Part shown: positions 6,917-14,305 of the stretch, one piece after another
Position numbering within the stretch: position 1 is the stretch's first letter
How the letters are laid out: the number at the start of each line of letters is the position of its first letter
Assembly: GCA_964421865.1 (NCBI GenBank)
Contig: CAYQZH010000027.1
Location: 1-24,112 of the forward strand
Reading direction: 5' to 3'
DNA from: SBAX01 sp964421865
Lineage (GTDB): Bacteria > Planctomycetota > Phycisphaerae > UBA1845
Length of the DNA: 24,112 bases
Notes under the pieces: model-generated
Databases searched by the model: none
Told to the model about the DNA's origin: nothing
What the model saw: the letters and a program-made list of their open reading frames with translations, nothing else
Translations under genes and position numbers: made by a program

Positions 6917-8314
6917 CTACGCGTTCAGTAGCTTCGCGATGGCATCCATATCCGCGGCACACGGCAGCGGCGGATTGGAAAAGGATGCCGAACCCGTGCC
7001 ATCGCGTGACCCTCGATGATAGTTTACAGTCACGTCCGGGTCCTTAAGCTGATGCCCGGTCAGGATGCACACTACGCGGTCCGAGGGCGAAATCACGCGC
7101 TCTTCGAGCAGCAGTCGCAGGCCGGCGACGGAGGCCCCGCTCGCCGGTTCGCATCCATACCCGTGCGCACCCACCAGGGCCTTGCCGTCGAGGATCGCTT
7201 CATCGCTCACCTGACGAACGACGCCGTCCATCGCTTCCAGGCTTCGCAACGCCTTCGCGAGGTTCACGGGACGCGCAATTTCAATGGCGCTGGCAACGGT
7301 CTTCGCCCGTCGGCCCTCGGCCGACATTCGTGCGTACCAGGCCTCGACCCGCTCCCTGTCCCACCGTTCGTCGTTGAAGCGAACGTGCTGCCGCTCAAAG
7401 AGTTCATACAGCGTGTTCGCCCCGGCCGCATTGATGACCGCGAGCCGCGGAACGTGCGGTACAAGACCCAGCTCGCGCAGTTCGAGGAACGCCTTGCCGA
7501 AGGCGCTCGTGTTGCCAAGGTTGCCGCCGGGCACGATGATCCAGTCGGGCACTTCCCATCCGAGTGCTTCGAGTACCCGATACATGATCGTCTTTTGCCC
7601 TTCGAGGCGGAAGGGGTTGACGGAGTTCATCAGGTAGAGGTGAAGGCGGTCGGCGGCCTCTTGGACCAGCTTCATGCACGCATCGAAATCGCCATCGATC
7701 TGGATCGTCTGCGCGCCAAAGTCGAGGGCCTGGGCGAGCTTGCCGAAAGCGATCTTGTCGCCGCCGACGAAGACGACGGCCTGCATCGGTCCGCCGCTTC
7801 GGGCCGGCGTGTGTCGAGCGTACATCGCCAGCGAAGCGCTTGTGTTTCCCGTCGAGGCGCAGCCGACGCGGCGTTTTCCCAGCCGCCGGGCCACGGTGAA
7901 CGCGGCCGCCATTCCATTGTCTTTGAAGCTGCCGCTGGGGTTGAAGCCCTCATATTGCAGGAACAGGCGCCCCGGCTTGACGCCTAGCCTCGTGGCGAGG
8001 TCATCGGCCTGCTGAAGCAAGGTCCGGCCCTCGCCGATCGTCACCAGTTCATCGAGGGGCGCGAAGGGAAGCAGCTCTCGGAACCGCCACACGCCGCTGA
8101 AATCCGCCCTCGCCTCCGCCGATCGCCCCGGCGTCGCCCAACGTGACTCAAACCACGAAAGCGACTTCGGAACCTCGCATCGCGACCAGTCGTAGCGAAT
8201 GTCGAGGAGCGCTCCGCATCGCCGGCACGCGTACAGCACCTCATCGAGGCCGTACGTCGCGGCACAATCGGGGGCCATGCACTGTTGGAAGGAGGGGTCG
8301 TTCACAGCCGGCAT
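6917..8314 (-). CDS. thrC: Threonine synthase
   Basis: 465 residues from ATG 8314; a GTG ten codons upstream (8344) is a possible alternative. ThrC converts O-phosphohomoserine to threonine with PLP, in the cytosol. The N-terminus carries a zinc-ribbon-like CxxxxC (C12, C17) and CxxC (C30, C33). The PLP lysine K131 lies in EGFNPSGSFKDNGM, the substrate/phosphate-binding SxGNTSAS follows (ASTGNTSAS), and the cofactor-phosphate loop GGNLGN is present. This is the type II-like long threonine synthase. The C-terminal CILTGHQLKDPDVTV is typical of the family. It is followed at nine bases by dapB, so two branches of the aspartate pathway seem to be co-transcribed. It is divergent from hicA. Confidence 0.96.
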   Translation of the reverse strand: MPAVNDPSFQQCMAPDCAATYGLDEVLYACRRCGALLDIRYDWSRCEVPKSLSWFESRWATPGRSAEARADFSGVWRFRELLPFAPLDELVTIGEGRTLLQQADDLATRLGVKPGRLFLQYEGFNPSGSFKDNGMAAAFTVARRLGKRRVGCASTGNTSASLAMYARHTPARSGGPMQAVVFVGGDKIAFGKLAQALDFGAQTIQIDGDFDACMKLVQEAADRLHLYLMNSVNPFRLEGQKTIMYRVLEALGWEVPDWIIVPGGNLGNTSAFGKAFLELRELGLVPHVPRLAVINAAGANTLYELFERQHVRFNDERWDRERVEAWYARMSAEGRRAKTVASAIEIARPVNLAKALRSLEAMDGVVRQVSDEAILDGKALVGAHGYGCEPASGASVAGLRLLLEERVISPSDRVVCILTGHQLKDPDVTVNYHRGSRDGTGSASFSNPPLPCAADMDAIAKLLNA

Positions 8315-8460
8315 ATTCCGCGCTGCCACGGACGAACGCAACACTCGTTCTTCTACGCACGGTTGCCGTTTCCGGTCCTCAAACCCATAATGATCGCCAA
8401 CGCCGTGGAAAGGCGCCCCGTTTCGCCGGAGTGCGCGACCCAGTCGGAGCGAGACGAGCC

Positions 8461-8715
8461 TTGAATAAGCGCAAACTCCTGAGACGCATCCTGGGTGGAT
8501 CGCACAATGTCCGGTTCGCGGACTTTGTGAAGCTCATCGAGGCATTCGGATTCCGGCTTTCGCGTGTCAGCGGCGGCCATCACATCTTCGTGCATCCGAG
8601 AGTCGCGGAGTTGCTCAACCTCCAGGAGGTCGGCGGGCAGGCGAAACCGTACCAGATCAACCAGTGGCTCCGGCTCGTTGAACGGTATAATCTCGGGATG
8701 GAGGACGATACATGA
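8461..8715 (+). CDS. hicA: HicA-family mRNA interferase toxin
   Basis: 84 residues if the TTG at 8461 is the start (MNKRKLLRRILGGSHNVRF). HicA toxins are small double-stranded-RNA-binding-like RNases that cut mRNA and are neutralised by HicB. The family pattern is complete: KLLRRIL at the start, the FADFVKLIEAFGF segment, the catalytic histidine in SGGHHIFVHP, and a KPYQINQWLRLVERYNL C-terminus. GGAG at 8446-8449 lies 11 bases before the TTG. GTG 8431 in the same frame is an alternative. There is no ATG in a sensible position, so a weak start codon seems certain, perhaps keeping toxin production low. It overlaps hicB by four bases (ATGA). Confidence 0.85.
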   Translation: MNKRKLLRRILGGSHNVRFADFVKLIEAFGFRLSRVSGGHHIFVHPRVAELLNLQEVGGQAKPYQINQWLRLVERYNLGMEDDT

Positions 8716-8933
8716 GCGACTACCACATCAACATTTTCTTTAGCAAGCCCGACGGCGGATACATCGCCGACATTCCCGACCTGGAAGCCTGTTCCGCCTT
8801 CGGGGCGACTCCGGAGGAAGCGCTCAAGGAAGTCCAGCGGGCCAAGCGCGCTTGGGTCCAGGCGGCGCGCAAAGAGGGCAAACCGGTTCCTCGTCCGAAG
8901 TACCGGCCGGCGATCTACCACGTTGCTTCGTGA
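8712..8933 (+). CDS. hicB: HicB-family antitoxin
   Basis: 73 residues with the partial RNase H-like HicB fold: DYHINIFFSKPDGGYIADIP, then DLEACSAFGATPEEALKEV, then a helix and a PRPKYRPAIYH tail. HicB binds and blocks HicA. This is a short HicB without the C-terminal ribbon-helix-helix or HTH DNA-binding domain, so autoregulation would need another mechanism. GGAGG at 8700-8704, seven bases before the ATG, is much stronger than the toxin start, which favours antitoxin excess. Confidence 0.88.
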   Translation: MSDYHINIFFSKPDGGYIADIPDLEACSAFGATPEEALKEVQRAKRAWVQAARKEGKPVPRPKYRPAIYHVAS

Positions 8934-8977
8934 CACCGCCGGGGGCTGCTCCTCGCCCTGGTGGTCATCACGGCGCG

Positions 8978-10039
8978 CTATCCACGGGGCAGATCGCGCT
9001 GTCGGCGGGTCTCTTCTTCCAGAACCCGGCGTTCTTTCGGGGTGAGAGACCCGAGTCCCGATTGGGAGACCTTGCGGAGCACCTCCTCGACCGCGTGCTG
9101 ATGCTGCTCGCGCTCGCGGCGTTCGCGCTCCACCTTTGCGGCCGCACGTCGCGCTCGCCGACGCTCGAAGAACCCGACACGACGCTCACGCACCTCGTCC
9201 TGCCCGAACGACCTGTATCCGCCGCTGAAGTCGTGGCCCCAGTCGTCCAGCCCGGCGTCCCCTTGCTCACGCAAGTTCCGCCGCGTCTGCCAGCAGGTGA
9301 CGTAGCCGAACACCGCGATCATCATCAGCAGCCAGCTCTCTTCGGTGAACAACCCGAACAGCCCGACCAGGATCGCCCCGACCATTCCCGTGCCCGTGGC
9401 GATCTCCGTCGCAACGCGATATCCCTTCCTCGGCCACATCCACGCGTGGACCAGACGACCGCCGTCGAATGGAAAAACCGGAAGCAGGTTCACCAGCAGG
9501 ATGAAATAGCTCATCCCATAGAAACGCATCACCCACATCTGTCCGGTGGTGGGGATGATCGACCCGTCCACCGGCAAGATCGGATGAAGCGGGTTCCAGG
9601 GAACGGCCCCGAGGCTCCCGGTCCAAACCGCGAGCACGCCGGAGCAAACGGCGCAAAGGAGCACGTTGACCAGCGGCCCGGCCGCCGTCGTGATCGCGTG
9701 AGCTCGCGGATGATGGGGGGGATTGACCGAGGCCAGCCCGCCCAGCGGCCAGAGCAGAATCTCGTCCGCTTCTCCGCCGCTGTAACGAGCTCCGAAACAG
9801 TGTCCGAACTCGTGGAGCAGGACGACGACGAAGAGCATCGCGTACGTCGCGCAGGCGTCCACGACCGCGTGGCTGAGTGAAACGTGAGTCACCGACCCCG
9901 GCTTGGGTAGCTCCATCCACAAGAGCACGATCGCGCAGATGACGAAGGTGACGTGGACCCGTACGTCGATCCCCCAAACTCGTCCGGCCTTGAACGACCA
10001 GTTGATGGGATTGTCCAGCGGCCTTTCCGTTGGGACCAT
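8978..10039 (-). CDS. Site-2 protease family (M50) intramembrane metalloprotease
   Basis: 353 residues with about six membrane segments. The zinc-binding HEFGH is at residues 76-80 inside a hydrophobic segment, and the second metal-ligand motif is NLLPVFPFDGGR. Site-2 proteases cut membrane-bound anti-sigma factors or other membrane proteins within the bilayer. There is no PDZ or CBS domain. The long cytosolic tail (from about residue 260) is rich in Arg/Glu and ends with a module VEEVLRKVSQSGLGSLTPKE that closely resembles the tail of the adjacent rhomboid (VDRILKKVYEGGIHSLTEAE). Start ATG 10039 gives a cytosolic N-terminus. It is downstream of the rhomboid on the same strand with a 67-bp gap. 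Confidence 0.9.
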   Translation of the reverse strand: MVPTERPLDNPINWSFKAGRVWGIDVRVHVTFVICAIVLLWMELPKPGSVTHVSLSHAVVDACATYAMLFVVVLLHEFGHCFGARYSGGEADEILLWPLGGLASVNPPHHPRAHAITTAAGPLVNVLLCAVCSGVLAVWTGSLGAVPWNPLHPILPVDGSIIPTTGQMWVMRFYGMSYFILLVNLLPVFPFDGGRLVHAWMWPRKGYRVATEIATGTGMVGAILVGLFGLFTEESWLLMMIAVFGYVTCWQTRRNLREQGDAGLDDWGHDFSGGYRSFGQDEVRERRVGFFERRRARRAAAKVERERREREQHQHAVEEVLRKVSQSGLGSLTPKERRVLEEETRRQRDLPRG

Positions 10040-10065
10040 TTATTTCGCTTCCCCCTTCGCTCCCA

Positions 10066-10092
10066 AATCTTTTCCCCTCAAGGGGAGAGGCG
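10066..10092. repeat. Small CCCCTCAAGGGG palindrome between the two protease genes
   Basis: TTTTCCCCTCAAGGGGAGAGG in the 67-bp gap. It is related in style, not clearly in sequence, to the elements at 3166 and 19814. Confidence 0.4.
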
Positions 10093-10106
10093 TCCTCGGC
10101 GCAAGC

Positions 10107-11045
10107 TCAGAGTCGATCCACGTGCCCGGCCTCGGCCTGCCGTTGCCGTTCGGTGGCCTCCTGAAGCGCCCGTTTTTCCGCCTCCGTCAGGCTGTGGATG
10201 CCTCCTTCGTACACTTTTTTCAGAATCCGATCAACGGTCTCGGCGTCGTCGCGCCGTTGAGCCATTCTAGCCTCGAAGTCGGGAACGCGCGAGGCCTGGA
10301 CCCGCGACCGCCAACTCGACGTCCGCCATCCGACCCGGTCCCACCACGTCTCGCCGCGGTAGGACCACCACGCCCCGAAGAGCAATCCCGCAATGTGGCA
10401 GGCATCGCCGCCGGCGTTGGGACCGCGGTCGAGGAGGTTGATGACGTACCACCCGCCGAACAGCAACGCCGCCGTGCGGATTCGGATCGGAAACAAAAAA
10501 TAGATGAGCACCTCCGCGTGCGGATACCGGACCGCGCACGCCCCGAGCAATCCCAACACGCAACCCGACGCCCCGGCCGCCACACCCTGCGCGGGCAACC
10601 AACCGATGAGCGTCAGCCCCATGTAGAAGATCATCCCCAGCGTGCCCGCGATCAGGTAGATCAGGAAGAACCTCTTCGACCCCCAGTCCCGTTCCAACGC
10701 CCGGCCGAGGAAGTGCAGCCCGAGCATGTTCATCAGAATGTGGCCAAACGACCAGTGCAGGTATTGGGCGGTAATGAGCCGCCAGACCTCGCCCTTCCTC
10801 ACCGGGCCCGTCACCATAGCGCAAAACTGAAAAACGGAGCTGGTGATGATCTCCTGGCCGCGAAACATGGGGTGAGTCGCGACGCGAGAGTTAACGGTCA
10901 TCCGGCAGAGTACGAAGACGGCGATGTTGACCACGATCAACGTGGTCACGACGCTGCCGCCGATCAAGGGAACCCGCCGCGTCGGCGGCCAGACCTGGCC
11001 CCACCCTTGCGGGCTCCTCGCGTATTCTCGGTCACGCCAACTCAT
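10107..11045 (-). CDS. Rhomboid-family intramembrane serine protease
   Basis: 312 residues from ATG 11045; the open frame runs 30 codons farther upstream through a tandem heptamer repeat and is not believed to be coding. Six or so membrane segments are visible. Rhomboid hallmarks: WRLITAQYLHWSFGHILMNM, then the catalytic serine S160 in GASG, and the catalytic histidine H217 in DACHIAGLLFGAW. Rhomboids cleave single-pass membrane proteins. The C-terminal cytosolic tail (about residues 277-312) shares a module with the M50 protease just downstream. No good ribosome binding site is seen before this ATG, whose flank is occupied by the repeat. Confidence 0.92.
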   Translation of the reverse strand: MSWRDREYARSPQGWGQVWPPTRRVPLIGGSVVTTLIVVNIAVFVLCRMTVNSRVATHPMFRGQEIITSSVFQFCAMVTGPVRKGEVWRLITAQYLHWSFGHILMNMLGLHFLGRALERDWGSKRFFLIYLIAGTLGMIFYMGLTLIGWLPAQGVAAGASGCVLGLLGACAVRYPHAEVLIYFLFPIRIRTAALLFGGWYVINLLDRGPNAGGDACHIAGLLFGAWWSYRGETWWDRVGWRTSSWRSRVQASRVPDFEARMAQRRDDAETVDRILKKVYEGGIHSLTEAEKRALQEATERQRQAEAGHVDRL

Positions 11046-11053
11046 ACGGTGTG

Positions 11054-11150
11054 GATTGTCGATTGGAGATTGTCGATTGTCGAATGACGACGCCGCGACT
11101 CCTCGATGACTCCCCACCCATTCGACAATCGACATTCGACATTCGACAAT
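11054..11150. repeat. Heptamer-type repeat cluster, inverted pair
   Basis: Units of the type GATTGTC / GACAATC and GACATTC. Forward-strand 11054-11086 reads as repeated GATTGTCGATTGG-like units, and 11120-11150 holds the complementary units (TTCGACAATCGACATTCGAC), so the cluster forms an inverted pair around about 33 bases. A third run is at 21822-21860. It lies in the 141-bp gap between the NUDIX and rhomboid genes. Confidence 0.8.
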
Positions 11151-11186
11151 GGGTGAGCCGTCCGTGCCGGTCCGGCTGAAATGACC

Positions 11187-11693
11187 TTACAATCTCGCAA
11201 AGTACGTTCCCAACACCGCGATCGTCTTGCCGTCGCGGAGTTCGCCGCTCATCAGCCACGTCCGGGCGCGATTCAGTTCAACGATCTCCGCAACGATCCG
11301 CTCACCAATCTCCAGACGCTGCCCGACCCGTTGAAGTTCGGTAGCCACGAACGCGAACATCCGCTCCGTCAGCACCCCGGGAGAGGTGAAGAACTCCGTG
11401 AGCGGCGTCATCGTCCCGGCTCGGTAACCGGCCTCTTCCTCCAGCTCCCACCGGGCCGTTTCGATCGGTGCCTCGTTAGGCTCCGCCGTGCCCGCGGGCA
11501 GCTCCCATAACTCTTGCTCGACCGTGTGCCGGTAGTTGCGGATCATCACGATCCGACGCGCGTCGAGGATCGGCAGGATCACGACGGCCCCGGGATGCAC
11601 GACCACTTCGCACATCAGGGATTGTCCCCCGACGCCCGCGAACACCCGGCGTTCGACGCTGAATCGCGACGTGGAGAGGAGAAGTTCGTGCAT
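11187..11693 (-). CDS. NUDIX hydrolase, ADP-ribose pyrophosphatase-like
   Basis: 168 residues. The Nudix box starts at G68 (GTAEPNEAPIE, then TARWELEEEAGY): G68, E74 and the metal-binding E83, E86 and E87 are in place, but the usual Arg before the first of these is Trp82, with an Arg one position earlier. Upstream strands VVILPILDARRIVMIRNYRH and the WELPAG segment are typical of ADP-sugar pyrophosphatases (NudF-like), which split ADP-ribose and similar nucleotide sugars in the cytosol. Substrate cannot be fixed from sequence. Start ATG 11693 has no strong ribosome binding site. It lies upstream of the rhomboid on the same strand, separated by a repeat cluster. Confidence 0.88.
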   Translation of the reverse strand: MHELLLSTSRFSVERRVFAGVGGQSLMCEVVVHPGAVVILPILDARRIVMIRNYRHTVEQELWELPAGTAEPNEAPIETARWELEEEAGYRAGTMTPLTEFFTSPGVLTERMFAFVATELQRVGQRLEIGERIVAEIVELNRARTWLMSGELRDGKTIAVLGTYFARL

Positions 11694-11815
11694 CCAGAGG
11701 CCCCAGGCTTTCGAAGCACCCTACGCGGTCGCCACCGCCGGAATGGATTGTAGGTGTCCGCCAAACGCGGGGCAATTCGCGTGAAACCAGCGCACCGACG
11801 CCCCGGGGCGCCCGG

Positions 11816-11854
11816 ATTTCGACGTTTCGGCGTTTCGACTTTTTGACTTTTCCC
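11816..11854. repeat. Repeat of GTTTCG-type units
   Basis: TTTCGACGTTTCGGCGTTTC followed by GACTTTTTGACTTTTCCC is made of short similar units of 7-9 bases. It has the same style as the heptamer runs at 11054 and 21822. Confidence 0.55.
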
Positions 11855-11864
11855 ATGAACCCCC

Positions 11865-11893
11865 TTGCGGGCCTGCTCTCCAACGGATACAAT
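11865..11893 (+). promoter_or_regulatory. Candidate sigma-70-like promoter of the FG-GAP gene
   Basis: TTGCGG (11865-11870) and TACAAT (11888-11893) with 17 bases between them. The -10 box matches the consensus at five of six positions. The leader to the proposed start would be about 145 bases. Confidence 0.4.
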
Positions 11894-12042
11894 GCTCCCT
11901 TAGTCTATTCATTAACATGCGCTCGCCCGCTGGGCTACCGCACGGTCGATGGAGAGGAGCACCATTGTCGTCTAGTGAAACCATTTGCAGGGCGCGCCGA
12001 CTGTTTTGGAGCGTCGGAGGTATAACCGCAGACGCAAGACCG

Positions 12043-13689
12043 GTGCTCAAGATTCCAGTCCTTCTCATAGTCGTACTCTTTTTGTCCGCCACAAGCGCAA
12101 CGCTCGCCCAGTGCGAGGTTCATGAAGACGCTAAGCTCACCGCCTCGGACGCAGCGGTGAATGACCTGTTCGGCGCGTCGGTCTCCGTGAGCGGGGACGT
12201 GACCGTCGTGGGGGCTCCCCTGGACGATTGTGCGGCGGGGGATTTCTGCGGGGCGGCATACGTCTACCGGTTCAATCCCGGAGCGCCGGGACAATGGGTC
12301 CAGGAGGCCAAGCTCACTGCTTCGGACGCGGCGGAAGGCGATCTGTTTAGTGGTTCCGTTGCCATCAGCGGCAACGTCGCCGTAGTTGGCGCGTTGTATC
12401 ATGATTGCACGGCCGGGCCCGATTGCGGCGCGGCGTACGTATATCGGTTCAACGGGAGCGCTTGGCTTGAAGAGCAAAGGGTCACGGCCTCGGACGCGGG
12501 AGCGGGCGACCACTTTGGCCAATCCGTTTCTGTCAGCGGGGACGTGGCCGTCGTGGGGGCGCCGTTTGACGGTTCGGTGTACCTCTACCGCTTCAACGGG
12601 AGCACGTGGGTCCAGGAGGCGAAGCTTGCCAACCCGGACGCACAGTTCGATCTCTTCGGCGGTTCCGTATCCGTCAGCGGAAACGTAGCGGTCGTTGGGG
12701 CCGGACGCGACGATTGTGCAGCCGGGTATGGTTGCGGCTCGGCGTACGTGTATCGCTTTAGTGGGAGCGCGTGGACCCAGCAGGCCAAGCTTACCGCTTC
12801 TGACGCGGCAGATTCCGACGGCTTTGGCTCTTCCGTCTCCGTCAGTGGGAATGTGGCCCTCGTGGGCGCTTTCTTCGACGATTGCGCGGCTGGGCCGAAC
12901 TGCGGCTCGGCGTACGCCTACCGCTTTAACGGTAGCGCGTGGACGGAGGAGGTTAAGCTCACCGCATCGGACGCTGCGGCTGACGATGCCTTCGGCTTTT
13001 CCGTCTCCCTGAGTGGAGCAGTGGCCGTCGTGGGGGCTCTCGACGATGATTGCGCGGCCGGGCCCTATTGCGGCTCGGCGTACATCTACCGCTTCAACGG
13101 AAACACCTGGGTCGAGGAACAGAAGCTCGCCGCCTCAGATGCGGCGGCGGTCGACACCTTCGGCGCCTTCGTCTCCGTCAGCGGGGATATTGCCGTGGTG
13201 GTAGCACCACGCGACGATTGCGGAGCCGGGTTGGATTGCGGCTCAGCATACGTCTTCTCCCTTGCGGACTGCAACGCCAACTCTCTCCCCGATGGATGCG
13301 AAGCGGACTGCAACTCGAACGGGGTCCCCGATGACTGCGACATATCGAGCGGGACGAGCCCCGACTGCAACGCCAACGGCATCCCCGACGAATGCGAGCC
13401 ATCGCAGATTTGCGATGCCGATGGCGATGGTGTGCCTGACACGGACGACGTTTGTCCAGACTCCGACGTAGGCCTCACGATCGTGATCCACGGCTGCAAT
13501 TCCGGTGTCAGCAATCGTGTTACACAGGATGGCTGTACCCTCGCCGATCTGGTCGCTCATTGTGCGGACCATGCCGCAAATCACGGCCAGTTCGTCAGTT
13601 GTGTGGCTTCATTGGGTAAGAACTGGGCGCGCAACGGGATGATCGGCAAGAATGACATCGGTCCAATCGTGAGCTGCGCCGCGCACTGA
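12043..13689 (+). CDS. Secreted FG-GAP seven-repeat protein with Asp/Cys calcium-type repeats
   Basis: 548 residues from GTG 12043, which gives MLKIPVLLIVVLFLSATSAT then LAQ, a clear Sec signal peptide; the frame is open to 11917, but that part is not protein-like. Seven FG-GAP-like repeats of about 56 residues follow (KLTASDAA, then D-x-FG, SVSVSGNVAVVGA, DDCAAGP-x-CGSAYVYRFNGS), enough for one seven-bladed beta-propeller. Repeat 3 lacks the DDCAAG segment. Next come DCNANSLPDGCE-type repeats and a DADGDGVPDTDDVCPDSD calcium-binding (thrombospondin type 3-like) stretch, then a C-terminal domain of about 65 residues with five or so cysteines (GCNSGVSNRV to VSCAAH). This domain order is typical of extracellular planctomycete proteins. 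A role in adhesion or as a surface component is likely but not shown. Confidence 0.85.
   Translation: MLKIPVLLIVVLFLSATSATLAQCEVHEDAKLTASDAAVNDLFGASVSVSGDVTVVGAPLDDCAAGDFCGAAYVYRFNPGAPGQWVQEAKLTASDAAEGDLFSGSVAISGNVAVVGALYHDCTAGPDCGAAYVYRFNGSAWLEEQRVTASDAGAGDHFGQSVSVSGDVAVVGAPFDGSVYLYRFNGSTWVQEAKLANPDAQFDLFGGSVSVSGNVAVVGAGRDDCAAGYGCGSAYVYRFSGSAWTQQAKLTASDAADSDGFGSSVSVSGNVALVGAFFDDCAAGPNCGSAYAYRFNGSAWTEEVKLTASDAAADDAFGFSVSLSGAVAVVGALDDDCAAGPYCGSAYIYRFNGNTWVEEQKLAASDAAAVDTFGAFVSVSGDIAVVVAPRDDCGAGLDCGSAYVFSLADCNANSLPDGCEADCNSNGVPDDCDISSGTSPDCNANGIPDECEPSQICDADGDGVPDTDDVCPDSDVGLTIVIHGCNSGVSNRVTQDGCTLADLVAHCADHAANHGQFVSCVASLGKNWARNGMIGKNDIGPIVSCAAH
12121..13260 (+). repeat. Seven tandem coding repeats of about 168 bp
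   Basis: The FG-GAP units are recognisable at the DNA level: each has a form of AAGCTCACCGC, TCGGACGCGGC, GTCAGCGGGGACGTGGC and GTCGTGGGGGC. This implies recent duplication or gene conversion. Unit 3 (about 12475-12620) is shortened. Confidence 0.8.
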
Positions 13690-13736
13690 CGCCCACAAAC
13701 CGAAGAAGAACAGAAACGCGTTTGTGAGCGACGGGC

Positions 13737-13930
13737 ATGTATCATTGGATGTCGGGCAAACATGCCGTCGACTTTTTGGCGGAGTTCACCTACCGAGCGA
13801 TCCGCCGATGGATGGAAGCGAACCTCTTCGATCGCCTCGTCGACGCAGCCCTGGACAGCAAAGCCGTGACCTACAAGGAGTCAACCCGGCGCGACGTAGA
13901 GAATCAGGATCATCTTTTCGCCCATTCAGC
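13737..13930 (+). pseudogene. IS1595-like transposase remnant, C-terminal end
   Basis: Translation YHWMSGKHAVDFLAEFTYR followed by AIRRWME and LFDRLVDAAL resembles the C-terminal end of IS1595 (ISXO2-like) transposases, which have a Lys-His, E-F, Y/F-R, N-R-R pattern; the Asn of NRR is Ile here. Only about 60 residues remain. A stop codon lies just upstream (13725) and the frame runs into a double-hairpin repeat. No terminal inverted repeats or other parts of the transposase are found nearby, so this is a decayed fragment. The family call is from memory. Confidence 0.6.
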
Positions 13931-13934
13931 AAGC

Positions 13935-14003
13935 GTAGGGTCCGCTGTGCGGACCATTTGTGCAACGATTGAGGTGGGGAATGGTCCGCAGAGCGGACCC
14001 TAC
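13935..14003. repeat. Double-hairpin palindromic repeat (GTAGGGTCCGC family)
   Basis: Left arm 13935-13958 and right arm 13980-14003 are inverted copies, matching at 23 of 24 positions, with 21 bases between. Each arm is itself a hairpin (GGTCCGC / GCGGACC). The outer TAG at the right end is the stop codon of the minus-strand gene ending at 14000. Confidence 0.9.
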
Positions 14004-14305
14004 ATAGTTTCACGGCCGCGCGGGTCGTCATCTTCCTCGTCATCGTCGTCGAGCTTCCACCGATCCGATTCTTCCACGTCGTCGATCTCCCGCTCCATGT
14101 GCTTGAACATCTTTTCCTGCAGCGGGGCGAACCGGCGGTACATGTCCAGGGTGGCCTGGTGCGAGTGGGCGATCACGTTGAGCTGGATGAGTTGCCACTT
14201 GAGCAGGCATTCCGGCTCTTTGATGGTCGAGAACGGGTCGCAGGTGAGGTGGGGCGACCCGTCGGGGGCCTGCCGATAAAACTCACAGTCCTGACAACGC
14301 AGCAC
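14000..14305 (-). CDS. Small Cys-containing, acidic-tailed protein, unknown function
   Basis: 101 residues from GTG 14305, which has GAGGAG at 14317-14322 with 11 bases of spacing. The protein begins MLRCQDCEFYRQ, with CxxC, then TCDPFSTIKEPECLLKWQL, giving four cysteines that could hold one zinc. A helical middle (ATLDMYRRFAPLQEKMFKHM) is followed by a very acidic tail (KLDDDDEEDDDP). No signal peptide. I do not know a named family; it resembles small conserved planctomycete proteins. The frame is open to 14584, but the upstream translation looks non-coding. The last codon and stop (ATG TAG) touch the palindromic repeat. Confidence 0.65.
   Translation of the reverse strand: MLRCQDCEFYRQAPDGSPHLTCDPFSTIKEPECLLKWQLIQLNVIAHSHQATLDMYRRFAPLQEKMFKHMEREIDDVEESDRWKLDDDDEEDDDPRGRETM

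Larger units (their letters stand above)
11694..12042. other. Divergent intergenic region with repeat and promoter
   Basis: 349 bases between the NUDIX gene (minus) and the FG-GAP gene (plus). It holds a repeat at 11816-11854 and a promoter-like pair at 11865-11893. No RNA gene or other coding region is convincing. Confidence 0.6.

Noticed and set aside
9903..11087. Long plus-strand frame opposite the rhomboid gene (394 residues)
   Set aside because: It is the shadow of the minus-strand rhomboid in a high-GC region; the translation is Arg/Pro/His-rich with no fold or motif.
11054..11150. CRISPR array
   Set aside because: The units are only about seven bases long with no unique spacers, and no cas genes are nearby.
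13737..14279. 180-residue plus-strand gene
   Set aside because: Only the first 60 or so residues resemble a transposase; the rest reads through a palindromic repeat and opposite the Cys-containing gene, with a serine run that is the shadow of the acidic tail.
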